Assembly: GCA_002118135.1 (NCBI GenBank)
Contig: BDIU01000069.1
Span: forward strand, 63,641-127,640
Length of the DNA stretch: 64,000 nucleotides
Direction of reading: 5' to 3'
Source of the DNA: Trebouxia sp. TZW2008
Taxonomy: Eukaryota; Chlorophyta; Trebouxiophyceae; Trebouxiales; Trebouxiaceae
The position numbers and the translations under genes were made by a program. Shown piece after piece: positions 12,785 to 25,600 of this stretch. Below the pieces are notes generated by a model that was not told where the DNA came from, did not search any database, and saw nothing but the letters and a program-made list of their open reading frames with translations. How positions within the stretch are numbered: position 1 is the first letter of the stretch; each line of letters opens with the position of its first letter.

Positions 12785-14300
12785 ATATATGTATATATAT
12801 GATGTGAACGTGGCTTTTTGTGACAGCCAGTCAGTAATGTGTCTCAAGGGCCAAGTAAAGTATTGCAACCATACTGATTCTGATGAAGAGACCTGCAAGT
12901 GGTGAAGTTGTGACGAAGCATTAGATGACCGCGCAAGTCGATATCAGTCAGCACTTTGCCATAGCAAAAGTTTGCCATTACAGTAGTTGTTGGAGGATTC
13001 AGTCAAGTATGACTTTGCCAGCTGTGAGCAATGTCTTAAGCAATCAAAGGAATTACAAAGCTCACAATTTGACCAGAGATTAGTCTGATAGCAATCCCTA
13101 GTCAAGTAAGTCACTATGACAACTAATTTACTGATGTTTTGATGCTCTGGGGTATAAATAGCTCAGCCCTTTGCAGCAGAACACTCTCACTTATTGTTGC
13201 TTTCCTACAATCTCACTCAGTTGTTTCAAGCTTCATTCTGACACTGTAACATTCCACCAGCGGAGCTCTGCTTCTGCCGTCCTTGTAAGTAACACATTCA
13301 CTGGTCCATCCGCCCTGCGCTCTACTGCATACATGCTTGCATACACGCTTGCATACGTCCCTGCTTAGAGACGCCTGTGAGCGTCACAAAGTGGAGTGTC
13401 TGTGAAAGTTGACTGACATTCACACTTGTATCATGTGTGCTCATGTCTGTCTTTGCTCAAACTCTGTTGCAGCCAATACCAGTACTCTAGAGAGCTGTGT
13501 GGGTGTCTTATGACAAAGAGTTGGTTGCATCACTTGTGCAGTGTGGGGCAATGCCTGTGATGTTGCAGAATCTCTGCTGCAGGCAGAATTGCTACTCTAC
13601 ACGGTTGTGTACTGTGAGCTGGACCATAGGTGGCATTGGGTTGGCTGCATCACTTGCACTGGCTATGCTGTCACAATGTTACTGTACGCAACATTAGTAC
13701 ACGCTGTAAGGTCGGCATTTCGTGACAGTGAGTTGGCTGCATATCGATGCAAAACGGCCTGCAAGAATGCTGAAACTTTGCTATTTCACGTTGCGCTTAC
13801 CAGCAACAGCAACGGTGTTGCCGATTGGGCAGAGGTGAGCTGATCAGGTGATCAGGCATGTGCCTGTGACACTGCTTACAAGATTGCCGAGTACACACGT
13901 ACGGGCACTTCAGATACAACACCGTAAGCAGACATTGACAGCGGTGCTAATATCAGCGATGCCAGGTTGCGTGAGGTTGCTCACGCTACATGGCTTTCGA
14001 AGTCATGTGTTTGCCTACTCATACACTTTTGAACAATACCATACCCAGTAGCAGCGGCACGTTCATCTGAATGCACGGTCGCAGCAAACCTTTCTTGACG
14101 AGCTCGAAGCCATCAGGCGATAGGGGTGCAAGTTTCGATTGGGAAGCATCAAGGAGGAGCTGCACCTTACAAAGCTGACGCGTGAGTTGCGACGACTTAG
14201 CGCTCGCGTGCTGGCTTTTGGACGCAGCTCGAGCAGGTAATCACAGCTGCAACGCCAGGAACAGGCTTTGACAAGGGCTGTTGAGGGTAGGGTTTTGCAC
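12785..14300 (+). other. Possible weak coding region, unassigned
   Basis: Open stretches on the plus strand at 13171-13285 (ends before gtaagt), 13541-13833 (ends before gtgagc) and 14130-14230 (a basic, amphipathic piece with SIKEELHLTKLTRELRRL, ends before gtaatc) might be exons. A motif resembling gttggctgcatcacttg recurs at about 13520, 13637 and 13730. I could not connect them into one frame and recognise no family. Confidence 0.2.
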
Positions 14301-16643
14301 ACAGCCCTAGGGCTTTTTCAATTCAAATTGGCAAAGACAAAGGCGCGCTGTTGCAAGTTGCAACTTGCAAGCTGACACTCGCATTCGCCCAACATCTGCT
14401 TGTCGTGTTCTGTTTTTGTTGTCGCTCATGACTTAGAATGATACAACCACATAATTCAGTTGCTTGAATTAGAGTTTGCCACTTGTGGCACATGCGATTA
14501 GACTTGTTGTCTAGCTGAAGCAGGTAAAAATACTCTCTCTCTCCCCCCCCTCCACTGCACTTTCCAGCTCGCCAAGCCATATTCCCACCAAATTTTGCTG
14601 GTCCAACAAGTGCTGCCTTGCTCTTCTCTGCTGTCACTGTGCAAGCTTGCTTGACGTCGCGTCCCTTTGCTTCAATGTGCTCTGCGTCATCAACGGTCTT
14701 GCACTACCAGAATCATTTTGACAAAGCTGCATTACTTCCAGCTTGACACGCCTTGTTTGCTGACGAGCTTCAACAGCAGCTGGAGGACACAGTCAAGTAG
14801 TGTTGGTAAGATCTGCTTTGCTTTGCTTTGCAACAGTCACTTGTTTTGAATTGGAGCTGTGCATTTTAACACCGTTGAATGGTCTAAACTCCTCTCGGCG
14901 CAACTTGGCAAGCTCGTGGCAGACTCTTAGGAGACAGGCGTGCCGGCTTTGCTGGTCTCTTCCTTCGGAGTCGCTTGGATATCTACCACGTCACCTGCTC
15001 CGATCCAGCTTCCCTGTGCCTTCGATGAAGTCTTCGCTTATAATTAGAGAGGTTGGCTCAGCACCTTGGTCCGCGTCGATGGTGCAGCACCACATGGAAG
15101 GTCAGTGCGCACAACATTTCCCAATCCTGCCTACCGTTGCCAATTGCTGCTCAACCACGCTTACTGTTACACACCATTGCCTACTCCTGCTGGCCCAGTG
15201 CTGTCCAACCATGCCTACCTGCTTGCAGTTGCCTACCACTAGCCTATTGCTGGCTTACCTCTGCCTCACACTGCTTAATGCCGCCAACTGATGCCCAAAC
15301 TTGCCTTTCACTGACCACAATTGCCCAACACTGGCTATCAAAGCCCATTGTTGCCACGCTTTGCTCACCTCTGCCCACTTCTGCCTGCCATTGCTCACCT
15401 CTGCCCCACTGCTGCCCTACACAGAGCCTCACAGTTGCCCACTACAATCCAACTCCTTCTGCAACCCATCCCCTCCTTCAACCTCCTACCCACCTGGCCT
15501 GCGTAACATAGCCCACTGCTGGCATACCACTGCCCAGTCCTGCCTACCATAGCTCAACTCCGCCTATGCTGTGGCCTATCACTGCCCAGTCTTGCCTACC
15601 TTTGCCCACCATTGCCCATTGTTGACTACCTTAGCCCAACAGTGGGATGCTTATGGCCACACGTCCTCGTCGTGCATCCTGGTAACGCTTGCTTTGGCGA
15701 GCGGCTGAGATGGCCATGCTGGTTTTGATATCCAGCTTTTGATGGTGTGTTATCCACACCTTCACAAAGGAGACAACATTGTTTGTGGCATTTGGCTGGA
15801 AATTGGTTAGCGCATTGAATATTTGATCATACCAGTCTGCTTGTCCAGAAAACCAAAAGTCTACACCAATAATAACAGTACGTACACGGTGCCGGTAGGC
15901 AGCATAGAGGCATTTCAGTCCACTGCAACTTCAAGCGTGATTGGGGCAGCAACTGTGCTACAGTCTCAGATTACCTTCTCTGCTGGACAGCAAGGCATAG
16001 ATTTGTGCACTGGTCATGTGAAACAGCTATGACACATCAGCCACGTCGACGTGGCAATCATGTACAGTGGGCTGTTGTACTGACAGAACCTGCCCATTAA
16101 TGATGCTTGACAGTAAAGACGTATTTTGTCAGCTGAAGAGATTGGCTGCGGTGCACAAAGTGACCTGCACCTGTAGCCAAGCTTAGATACACTGGCAGCT
16201 CAATGCTGGTGAAGAGCACCGCTGCCTGTCACCCACAGCTGTGCCTGCAGAACTGATCTAAAAGCCTGACTGTACAAATTGATTTTCGGTTTCTCACAGC
16301 CCACATCATGCTGTGCATGCGCACATGCAGCAGACATGCTCAACAACTAGCAGTGGATACTGATTGGCACCATCATATGTAATATTCAATGCACGGCGCT
16401 CATTTTGGATGCACAACATCTTCTTCTCTGATGAGACGCCTGGCTATGCCAGAGTGTAAAGACAATTTGCTCCTTGTACACTTGCGACGCTGCTGCAAAA
16501 GACAGCACTAGTGCTGAAGTCATGTACACAGCACCCAGAAGCTGTAATCGAAGTGACGCTTTCTGTGAGCAATGCAACAGCGGGAAATACAGTACAATTT
16601 TCTCAGTAGCAGCAAAGACACCAGACAGCAGTTTGAAACAAGA
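14301..16643. other. Interval without a recognisable gene; CTGCC minisatellite
   Basis: From 14301 to 15110 there are only short open stretches. From about 15115 to 15655 the plus strand is a degenerate short-period repeat based on CTGCCCA, CTGCCTACC and TTGCCCA. From 15660 to 16640 I see a few unassigned open stretches. The right edge is the 3' end of the coiled-coil gene on the other strand. Confidence 0.6.
15115..15655. repeat. Degenerate CTGCC/TTGCC minisatellite
   Basis: About 540 bp is made of imperfect 9-12 bp units such as ttgcctacca, ctgcccactg and ttgcccaaca, with a pyrimidine-rich plus strand. The open frames through it are low-complexity artefacts. Confidence 0.75.
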
Positions 16644-19600
16644 TCACCATTCAACTGTAGAAGACACAACTCTAGGCAAAGCAGGCAAGCCACTCTGCTG
16701 TCTGTAGTCAGCAATCCTCTGCTTCAATGCAGTCACATGGTCATGGTCATCTTGCGACTGATCAAGCTGTCTGTCTGAAACATGATGCAGGCCCCCATGT
16801 GACGGCACCCTGATCAGACTTGCATCTGTGCGCCCTGGGAGCTGGTCTGAATAGACATGCTGTGCTGTGCTTTGCATGCTGTGCTTGGTTTGAACATGGG
16901 TATCCAGCTCAGCAGCCACTGACAAGGCCTCCTGTAGCAAGGCTGAAGCGCTGCCTTCTTCTTCTTCACGAGCATGCTCAAAATCCTTCAGAACAGCTGC
17001 CTCGTGAGAGCCAATGGTCTCAGAGTCAATAACATTACGGCTCTCAGGCTCCCTGCCCTCGGGGGCTGTCAAAGCTGCCCCCAGCCTTGCTGAGTCAACA
17101 GGGCTAGTGGGGACAGTCCTTTGGGCAAGGCTGATGGACACAAGCCCTGGGGCAAGGCTGGTGGGAGCAGCCCTTGGGGCAGGGCTGGTCGGGGAACGCC
17201 CCAGGCCAAAGCCCTGCCTGTTGGAGGCTGACTGAACAGGGATTCTGGCCTCAGCAGCTCCAGCTCGGCGAGCCCACAGGGTTGCTCGCTGCTCTGAGTC
17301 CTTGAGCTTGCGCTGCAAGTCTGCAACCTGCCACTGCAGCTGCTCACTGCTGGCTCTCCAAGACCTGTTGAAGAAAACAAATTGAAGAAGAAGAGAAAGA
17401 AGAAGATCACATACTGTAGCCAAGCTAATGAATTCAAGGGCGTGTACTGACAGTACAGCTTGTGTCCACAGCAACTGCTGTAGAATGAACCAACTGATCA
17501 GAATGGCCAGACCAGACCTGTTCCAAAAACAGCTGGCATTGAGCAGCATGACCATGATCTTGATGATGTCAGATGTTGCTGAGTAGTATTGTGCATGGCC
17601 AGACTGTTCGTCTGCCTGCCCTTGCAGTGCTGCAACTCATTGCTTCAACCTCACCAGCTCGGCATTTTGTCCACAGTCTCAGCCCAAATGGCATGCAACT
17701 ACGAATGCATAAGTAAAGAGAGAAAGAAAGAAGCCAACAGTGTCTGTCAGTCGTACCGTGCGCTGCCAGACTGCTCATCTGCCTGCCCCTGCAGTGCTGC
17801 AACCCGCTGCTCTAGCCTTGCTAGCTCATGCTGCTCGTCCTGGGCTTGTCTGCCAGCTGCAGTGCTGCTTGCCTGGGCCTCAGCCAGCTGCTGCCTCAGA
17901 AGGCCACATTGCTCTACACTCAGCCTCAACTGCTCCTCACCCTGCACCACAGAAAACACATGTGTACAAGTTGCATGATCTTGAGCTGTGTTGCTTACAA
18001 AAAAAGGTTGCTGTGAACGCCCGTCTTGGGTTTGCCTGCCTGCTGCAGTGCTGCTTGCTTGTGCCTCAGCCAGCTGCTGCCTTAGCAGGCCTCACTGCTC
18101 TACACTCAGCCTCAACTGCTCCTCATCCTGAGCACGCAAGTGGGAGGATTTGATGACTGGTGATGTGAAATGAGGGGACAGCATGACACTGATTTTTGGT
18201 ATGACAGTGGCAGCTGCAGTGTTACTTGCCCAGGCCTTACTCAGCTGCTGCCACAATAGGCCACACTGCTCTGCACTCAGCCTCAATTGTTCCTGATCCT
18301 GCAACCATAAGTGCTCACTGATACAAGCTGGTCTACTGGTAAGCTTGCATTTGTGAATGGAGCCTGTGCTCAGCAAGCCGTCATTTTCTGCACGCAGCCT
18401 CAACTGCTCCTCATGCTAAGCATACAGACCGTGCTTCCATCAAAGGCTGTATGACCTTGAGCGATGTGTGTGCAAATGAACCAGCACACTTGGCATGGTA
18501 TACTAGTCTGTGCTGTTGCTGTAGCTTGCATATATGGTCATGCAGATGCGTAAGCGCTTTGCTGCAGGCAGGCTGCTGATTGGAGCCAAGTGGGCTTACC
18601 TTAGCTTCCCCATGACTGTCATTGTCACAATCTTGCTAATCTGTGCTATCTTCCCACTTTTTGGCTGCAGGCAGGTTGAGAAATGGCGGCTTTGTTATAA
18701 CATCCTGAGAAAGCTAGGTACAGTCCACTTGGCCTGGCAGCCCTACCAATGTGTGTTGGTTCTCCAGCTTGCAGATATGATTGTGCAGGTGTGTAAGCTC
18801 CTTGCTGTTGGCCACGGCCAGCTTGGTCTACACAACCAGTAAGGAGAAAGAGTCCAACAGAAAGATCAGTCAAGACAGCGTCGTAAAGAGGTACTCTTAC
18901 CAGTTTGTGCTGGTTCTCCAGCTGGCAAATATGGTCATGCATCTGCGTGCTGAAGTGACCAGGCAAAGCAGCTGAAGTGAACAATAAAACAGGAGAGAGT
19001 GTCGAGAGAGTGTCACACATGGTGCTTGTAGGCGTGCAGTTGGCATGGCATGCTTACCAATCTGTGTTGGTCTCCAGCTTACATATGTAATCATGCAGGT
19101 GTGTGAGCTCCTTGCTGGAGGCAAGCAGTTTGGTAGGAAGATGAAATAGCCCTGAGACATGTCTGAAAAAGCTTAATCCACTGAGCAGACTGGCAAACAG
19201 ACTGGCAAGGCAGGCGTTTGCGCCTGTCCACCAGCTTGCGCCGATCTTCCAGCTTGCGCATGTGGTCATGCAGGTGCGTGAGCTCCTTGCTGTTGGTCAC
19301 AGCCAGTTTGGTCTGCGCGGCCAGTTGACGCAAGCATTCCAGCAGAAAGCTCAGTCATGACAGCATTGTGAAGTGGCAGCCTTACCAGTTTGTGCTGATT
19401 CTCCAGCTTGCGGATATGGTCGTGCAGGTGTGTGAGCTCCTTGCTGTTGGCCACAGTCAGCTTGGTCTGCACAGCCAGCTGGCCCAGCATGACCTGCACC
19501 TCGCCCTCTGACTCACCCACCTGCCTCCTCAATACCCCGACCTCCCCCTACACACCATGCAAAGCCTGTCTAATCACCAGAACTAATCAATGGTTGCTCT

Positions 19601-22600
19601 CGGACGGTCTCACGAGCATACAGTTACACTGATATTGCGTCTTAGTATTTCCTTGCGATTAACTGAGCTGCCGCCATTTCAACATGCACACAATGCCATA
19701 CTTGGCTTGCCAGCAGGAGCCACTTGGTTGCTATGACGCTTTTAAGAATGATTGAGGGTAATTTCAATCTTGTGTTCAGTGTGTGGACTGGCTTCTGAAG
19801 CACCAATGCTTCACCATGTGCTGTATCAAGATGTATGCAACACAAGCACTCATGGGCGTCCCAAGCTATGCAATCAGGTCCTGATGCCTGTAATGAGTGC
19901 TGCATTGACTGAGCAACAGCTATCGTTTGCTGTTCAGCTTTCTGTGTGAGTGTGAGACAATCTGCAGTCCTTCTATTGTACTCATCATAAGAGAGTCTGC
20001 AGTGCTTGTTTTGATGCAATCACAGATAGGAACCTGCGTCCATACCTTGAGTGCAGCCAGGTCACGCTGTGCAGCATACTCAGCCTGAGTGTGTGTGTAC
20101 TGTGCATGCAGGTCCTTGCTTCTCTGCTGTGCCAAACTCAACTGCACCTGTCAGTTCCATTTTGCCAGAGTCTGTAGCCTTATCTTGAGTTCAGCCAAGT
20201 CATGCTTTGCAGCCTTGACAGAGTCATAGTGATTCACAGTCATCAAGTTGCAGTAACACACAGTGCATGTCAGAGTCTGTAGCCTCACCTTGAGTGCAGC
20301 CAGGTCACACTGTGCAGCGTACTCAGCCTGAGTGTGTGTCAAAAGCTGTGTGTGCAGGTCCTTGCTCCTCTGTAGTGCAAGGCTCAGCTGCACCTGTCTA
20401 TTCTGAGTGTTCATGTGAGAGTCTGTGCTCCAATGGAGTCACAGTGTTTCACAATTGCAATGTTTCTCAAGGTACAAAATTTCGTGCGACCACACCTTGA
20501 GTGCAGCCAAGTCACGCTGTGCAGCGTACTCAGCCTGAGTGTGTGTGAGAAGCTGCGCATGCAGGTCCTTGCTTCTCTGCTGTGCAAGGCTCAGCTGCTC
20601 CTTCCTGTCCTTGACAGCATCATGCAGCTGCTGCTTCTCCTGCAACACAACCCACGTTCTTGATCAGAAGTGCAAATGTATCCTACTCTTTTTCTGGTCA
20701 GCATGACATGCCATTGTCACACCATACCATGGCAATGTGGCTAGGCAAGCCCAAAGACAGGGTTCAGTCTGACCAGTATGGCAGCAAGAGATCTGCTCAA
20801 GACACCGACTTTCTGCATGCAACATAATGAGCAACTCAAAGACAACAAAGGCATGTCGCTTGTCTTTATGCAAGCCAACTCGAAGCGACTTGATTGTGAC
20901 AAATGCATCGCTTTTGTCTGTTTGCAAGTAAAGGCTGTAGTGGGCCTGCAGGAGCTGCTTGTCACAGTCTGCCCATTATGTGACCTGCACATACATGCAG
21001 CAGGCCATGATGGCATGCACTGAAGGGGATGCTGTACCAGCTGTGTAGCTGCTAGCTGCTCAGTCTGGCTGGTCAGCTGCTGAGTCAGCTCCAGCTGCTG
21101 TGCACTGCTGCACCTCTGCAAGTCCTGAAGCTGTCTGTTGGCAGTCACCAGCTCTTCTTTTGCTTCCTTCAGCTGATCCTGCGTGGATGCAAACATTGTG
21201 TGTGAGTGTGACAACTGAGCGGTGAGACCAGCACTCACAAAAGTTACCGACCAAGTTTGGGCCTGTCTAGAAGCTATTTGCGCTACCAGCTGCCCCAGTG
21301 CCTCTTCTGAGCAGCTTATGAACACACTACATGTGGATCTGACATCTGAGCAAAGAGTTATGCATTTGCGGCAGTGCCCACGAATTTATGCCACTACAAA
21401 TGAGCATAGCATTTTGCCACGATGCTTGCACTGTGGGTTTGCTTGTGTTGGTCCTGCAGCAGTTGGTGCATGCTGTTGAGTTTATCATGAAGTGTCACTC
21501 ATTAAGGGCATTTCATCAAGAGCATAAGGTACACGTTGCTCCGTTCCTGCCAAGCACATGCCTGAAGCATTCCTGCGCCTGAAGCATAACAAAATTTGTA
21601 GCAAGATGCGTATGACCTCACCTGACTTTGCTGCACATGAGTGAAGCTTGTGCTGCGCAGTATGTGCACCTCTTCTTCAAGCTGATGGTGTGACTCATGA
21701 GCCTTGCTCAGCTGCTGAGTCAGCTCTGCAAGCTCAGCCTGCAGTGCAACTGATGCCTGCTGCCTGGTTTCAAATTCCTTGCTGTCAGCTTCCGCCCATG
21801 CTTGCAGCCTGGTTTCAGAAGCCTGCCGCTGGACTTCAGAATCCTGTAGCCTGGCTTCAGATTCCTGACCTGACTTCTGCAGCTGCTGTATCAGCTTCAG
21901 CTGAGCTTCTGACTTCCTGGCAGCTTCAGCATGCTGTGCCTGCTGTGCTTCAGTTTGACTTGTCAACCAGGCAATCTGGGTCTGCCGGGCTTGTGCTTCT
22001 GCCCTCTCAGAGCTCACAGTTTGCTCTGCAGATGCAAGCTGCTGTTGCAGTGCACTATACATCACATCTTTAGCCGCTATTCTGGTTGTGCTTTCAGTCA
22101 GCACATCAGCCAGCTGTTGCTTTGAGTTCCTGAGCTCAGCCCCAGCTGCTTTTGCTGCTGCCTCGCTTGCCTGCAGTTGCTGAGTCAGATCCGCTATGAC
22201 AGCTTGCCGGGCAGCTGCAGCTTCCTGAAACTCCTTAGTCATTTCTGATGTGGCAGCTTCCTGAGCAGCTGTCACTGCTTCAAAGTGCTGTTGAAGTGAC
22301 ACAAGCTGTTGTGCCATCCAATTCAGCTTCTGCTGAGCTGCTGCTAGTTGAGCATCTGTTGTCTGCCCTGCTGTGCTGAAGTTGCCCAGGGTCGACTCAT
22401 TCCCAGCTTCTTGGGTGTGACCTTGCTGAGATGACTCAAGCTGACCAGTCTGATTCTGCTGAGCTGACTCAAGCTGTTGAGGCTGACCCTGCCCAGGTAA
22501 GTTGCCTCTTTCGGCACTGTCAGGCACAGCCTGTGACAGCAGTGAAACATGGTGTCAGCATCTTGATGAAATAGGGAAACTCATGCACCAATGACAAAGC

Positions 22601-25600
22601 TGGTGTCGCTATGCACAGCCTGCCGCTGCTTTATACAATTGAGATAAGCTGTGAAGTTTGCTTGAATCAATTGTGCATGGCATTGGCAGCAATCTTCTTC
22701 TGCTTGCATCAATCTTGCATGGCATAGGCGGCAATTTTCTTCTGCAAAACCTTGATTGCAGGGGCATTGCCCAACAACTTGGGAGCAAGGCATTGCACTT
22801 CAATGCAGAGCCTGGTCATCCTGATTACCTTAGACTGGCTGTGCAGAACATTATCTAGAAGTCTTCCACTATTTAGCAGTACAAGTATGTGCTTTTTGGC
22901 CAAAGCAGCTTTGAAGTGTACAGCAGGAGGCATTGAGGGTGTTTGTTGATTGCCAGGTTACTTGCAAAGTAGCATTGTGATAGAGATGATTTATGGACAG
23001 TACCACAACTTCACACAGCCCTGGGCCTTCGCTTTGTCACCACAAGAAGCATCGGAAGCAAGCACAGCTCAATCTTGAATGAAGTATCCTGTCGAGCTGC
23101 AAAAGTCTGTGAAATAAGGGCCAGAAGAGGTGCATGACTTACCAGCTTTGAGATTGGGCTGTCGCTAGCAATGAATTGCAGCCCACTTGGAGCTTCAGCG
23201 CGCTGCCTGACATGCCGCCTTGTCAGATCTGAACTCCCTCCAGCACTTTGGGACCCTGCCTCGTCACCCTGTTTTTAAACACAGCGAACATTGTGAACAA
23301 AAGAACGCAGCATGAAGATGAACACAAATCCTTGGAATCAGATACATGAAAAAATGATTGCGGAAACATAAGTGAACACAGAAATATACGGAGACATAGC
23401 ACCATCAACAGACAGCATTGAACCTGTTTTGTCTGCTCAGCATGCATGCCCGTCTGGCATGCAACATTGATTTGTTTGAATGCACTGATTTGTTTGGCAC
23501 AGGCTTGAGACAAGCTGAACGTAAGTATAGATATAAGACCACAACTTGGACTTTGAAATTGTGATTGCATTCCAATATTGCCAGAGATCAACATGAAACC
23601 CAGCAACGTGCTGTGATTTGAGTGGCTTGAAAATCAATCTGCGCTGGCACAGAGTCAGTTTGGATAACATCACTTTGAGGCAATTTACTGCATCTGCATG
23701 CAGCTAGCATGGACATGGGAACTTACTAGCAAAAATGTCAATGTGGATGATACTGACCTGTTGCCTCATGAGCATGCCCAGCTGGGCTTGTATAGCAGCC
23801 AGCGCCCGCCGCAGTCGGCAGTTGTCTTCTTCTAAGCCCTCCCTGCTCCAGTCACCATAGCTAGGCTGCGCCGCCAACATTACCTGTGACAACTCTTGCA
23901 AGAGTGCTGATGCCTCATGACTGGGCAGCTGCGGCTGAACACTGCTTGGACTGCTGTAATGCGACAATGGCGTTTGCGGCTGCAGATTGTTTTTTGGCAG
24001 AGAAGGTGCCTCTGACAAGTGCTGTAGGTGTGCTGATGAGTCATGACTGTGCAGCTGCGGCTGAACACTGCTGGGAGTCTCACCTTGTGACAGTAGTGAG
24101 GCTGTATGGTGTGATGTAGAAACAAAGGGCTGTTGTGGGCCTGCCCTGCCCTGTTGCATGAATGCCCTGCCCTGCTGCGTAACTGCCCTGCCCTCTTGGC
24201 CAACCGCTGGGTCTGGAGGCAGAGATGTTCTGGCCTGTTGAGCATTGGCTGAGTCAAGCTGTGAGTCTGAGTTGACCTGCTGAGGCTTACAATCAACACT
24301 GTTGGCACGCACGATCTGCTGCTGCAGCGTGACCTGCTGCCTTGGAACTGCACCTGCACTGGCAGGACGTACAGTCCCCTGTTGCACACCTGACCTTAGC
24401 TGCTGGTTGCTGCCTTCACCATGTCCAACCTGGGAGTTCTGCCGCAATGGCACAACCCCCTGCTCACTGGAAGTGGCTGCTATCACAACCTGTGGTGATA
24501 CTGAAGCAACACCAGCAGATTGTGCTGTTGCAAATGCCCTGCTGTTGCTGTTACTCCTTGACATTTGCCTCGAGGCCGGTGAGGTCATGCCAGAGGTTCC
24601 GCCAAGACTGTCTGCCTGATCTTGACGTATGCCAGCAGCAGACTCCTGACAGGGTGATGTCGCTTCCTGGATGTCAGTGTCTGACGCCAAACACTGCTGA
24701 GTCACCTGCTGTGGCAGCTGCAGCAGTGAGTCAGCTGTGGCTGACTGTGACCGATCAGACTGCGCACGCTGTGCATGCTGTGCCTGGCTAAATTTCAAAC
24801 TGGCCTGTGAGCGCAGCTGCCTTGCCTGCTCAGCATAGGATCTGACGCCTTGTCTGCTTGGTGACAAGCACGCTTGAAACGACAGCTTACTTGTGGCGTC
24901 AGGGCTGCAGAGCACAGCTGAGCATTGACTGCTGATGCTGGTATGGCTGCTGCTGCTTGCTTGCTTGGATGACTGCTGCCTGACAGCAGTGTTGATTGTG
25001 ATTCTGGTGGTGACACCAGACTGGACACCAGTTGAACCAAGTGGCCTCCCCAGCTCATGCTGTGCATGCTGTGCCTGCTGCTGGGCATGCTGTAATTGAT
25101 GCTGTGCATGCTGATGGGTGTGCTGTGACAGTTCATGCCGTGCATGCTGTGCCTGCTGCTGGGCATGCTGTGGTGCTGCCAATTCATGTTGTAACAGCTC
25201 ATGCTGTGCCTGCTGCCGGGCATGCTGTGGTGCTGCCAATTCATGTTGTAACAGCTCATGCTGTGCCTGCTGCTGGGCATGCTGTGGTGCTGCCAGCTCA
25301 TGCTGTGCCAGACTGGACTGCTGATGATTTTGCAGCTGCTGCTGCGCATGCTGCCAATCATGCTGTGCCGTTGATTGCTGGGCTGTGGACTGTGCACGCG
25401 TCCTCTGCTGTCCATCTTGCTGATGCACATGTGGGCCCTTTCTCAGATCAAAATCAAGCGGCTCCTGATCAGCATCATGGTGGTCATACTTGCGTGCCCC
25501 AGACTCATGATACATAGCAGATGACTGCTGCTGTGGCAGCACCACAGGCAACATCTGTTCTGTCTGCTGACTATCTTCTTTGCGTGCCTGACTGTGCATT

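Noticed and set aside
15053..15552. Overlapping 83- to 152-codon frames
   Set aside because: They cover the degenerate CTGCC minisatellite and reflect its composition, not a gene.
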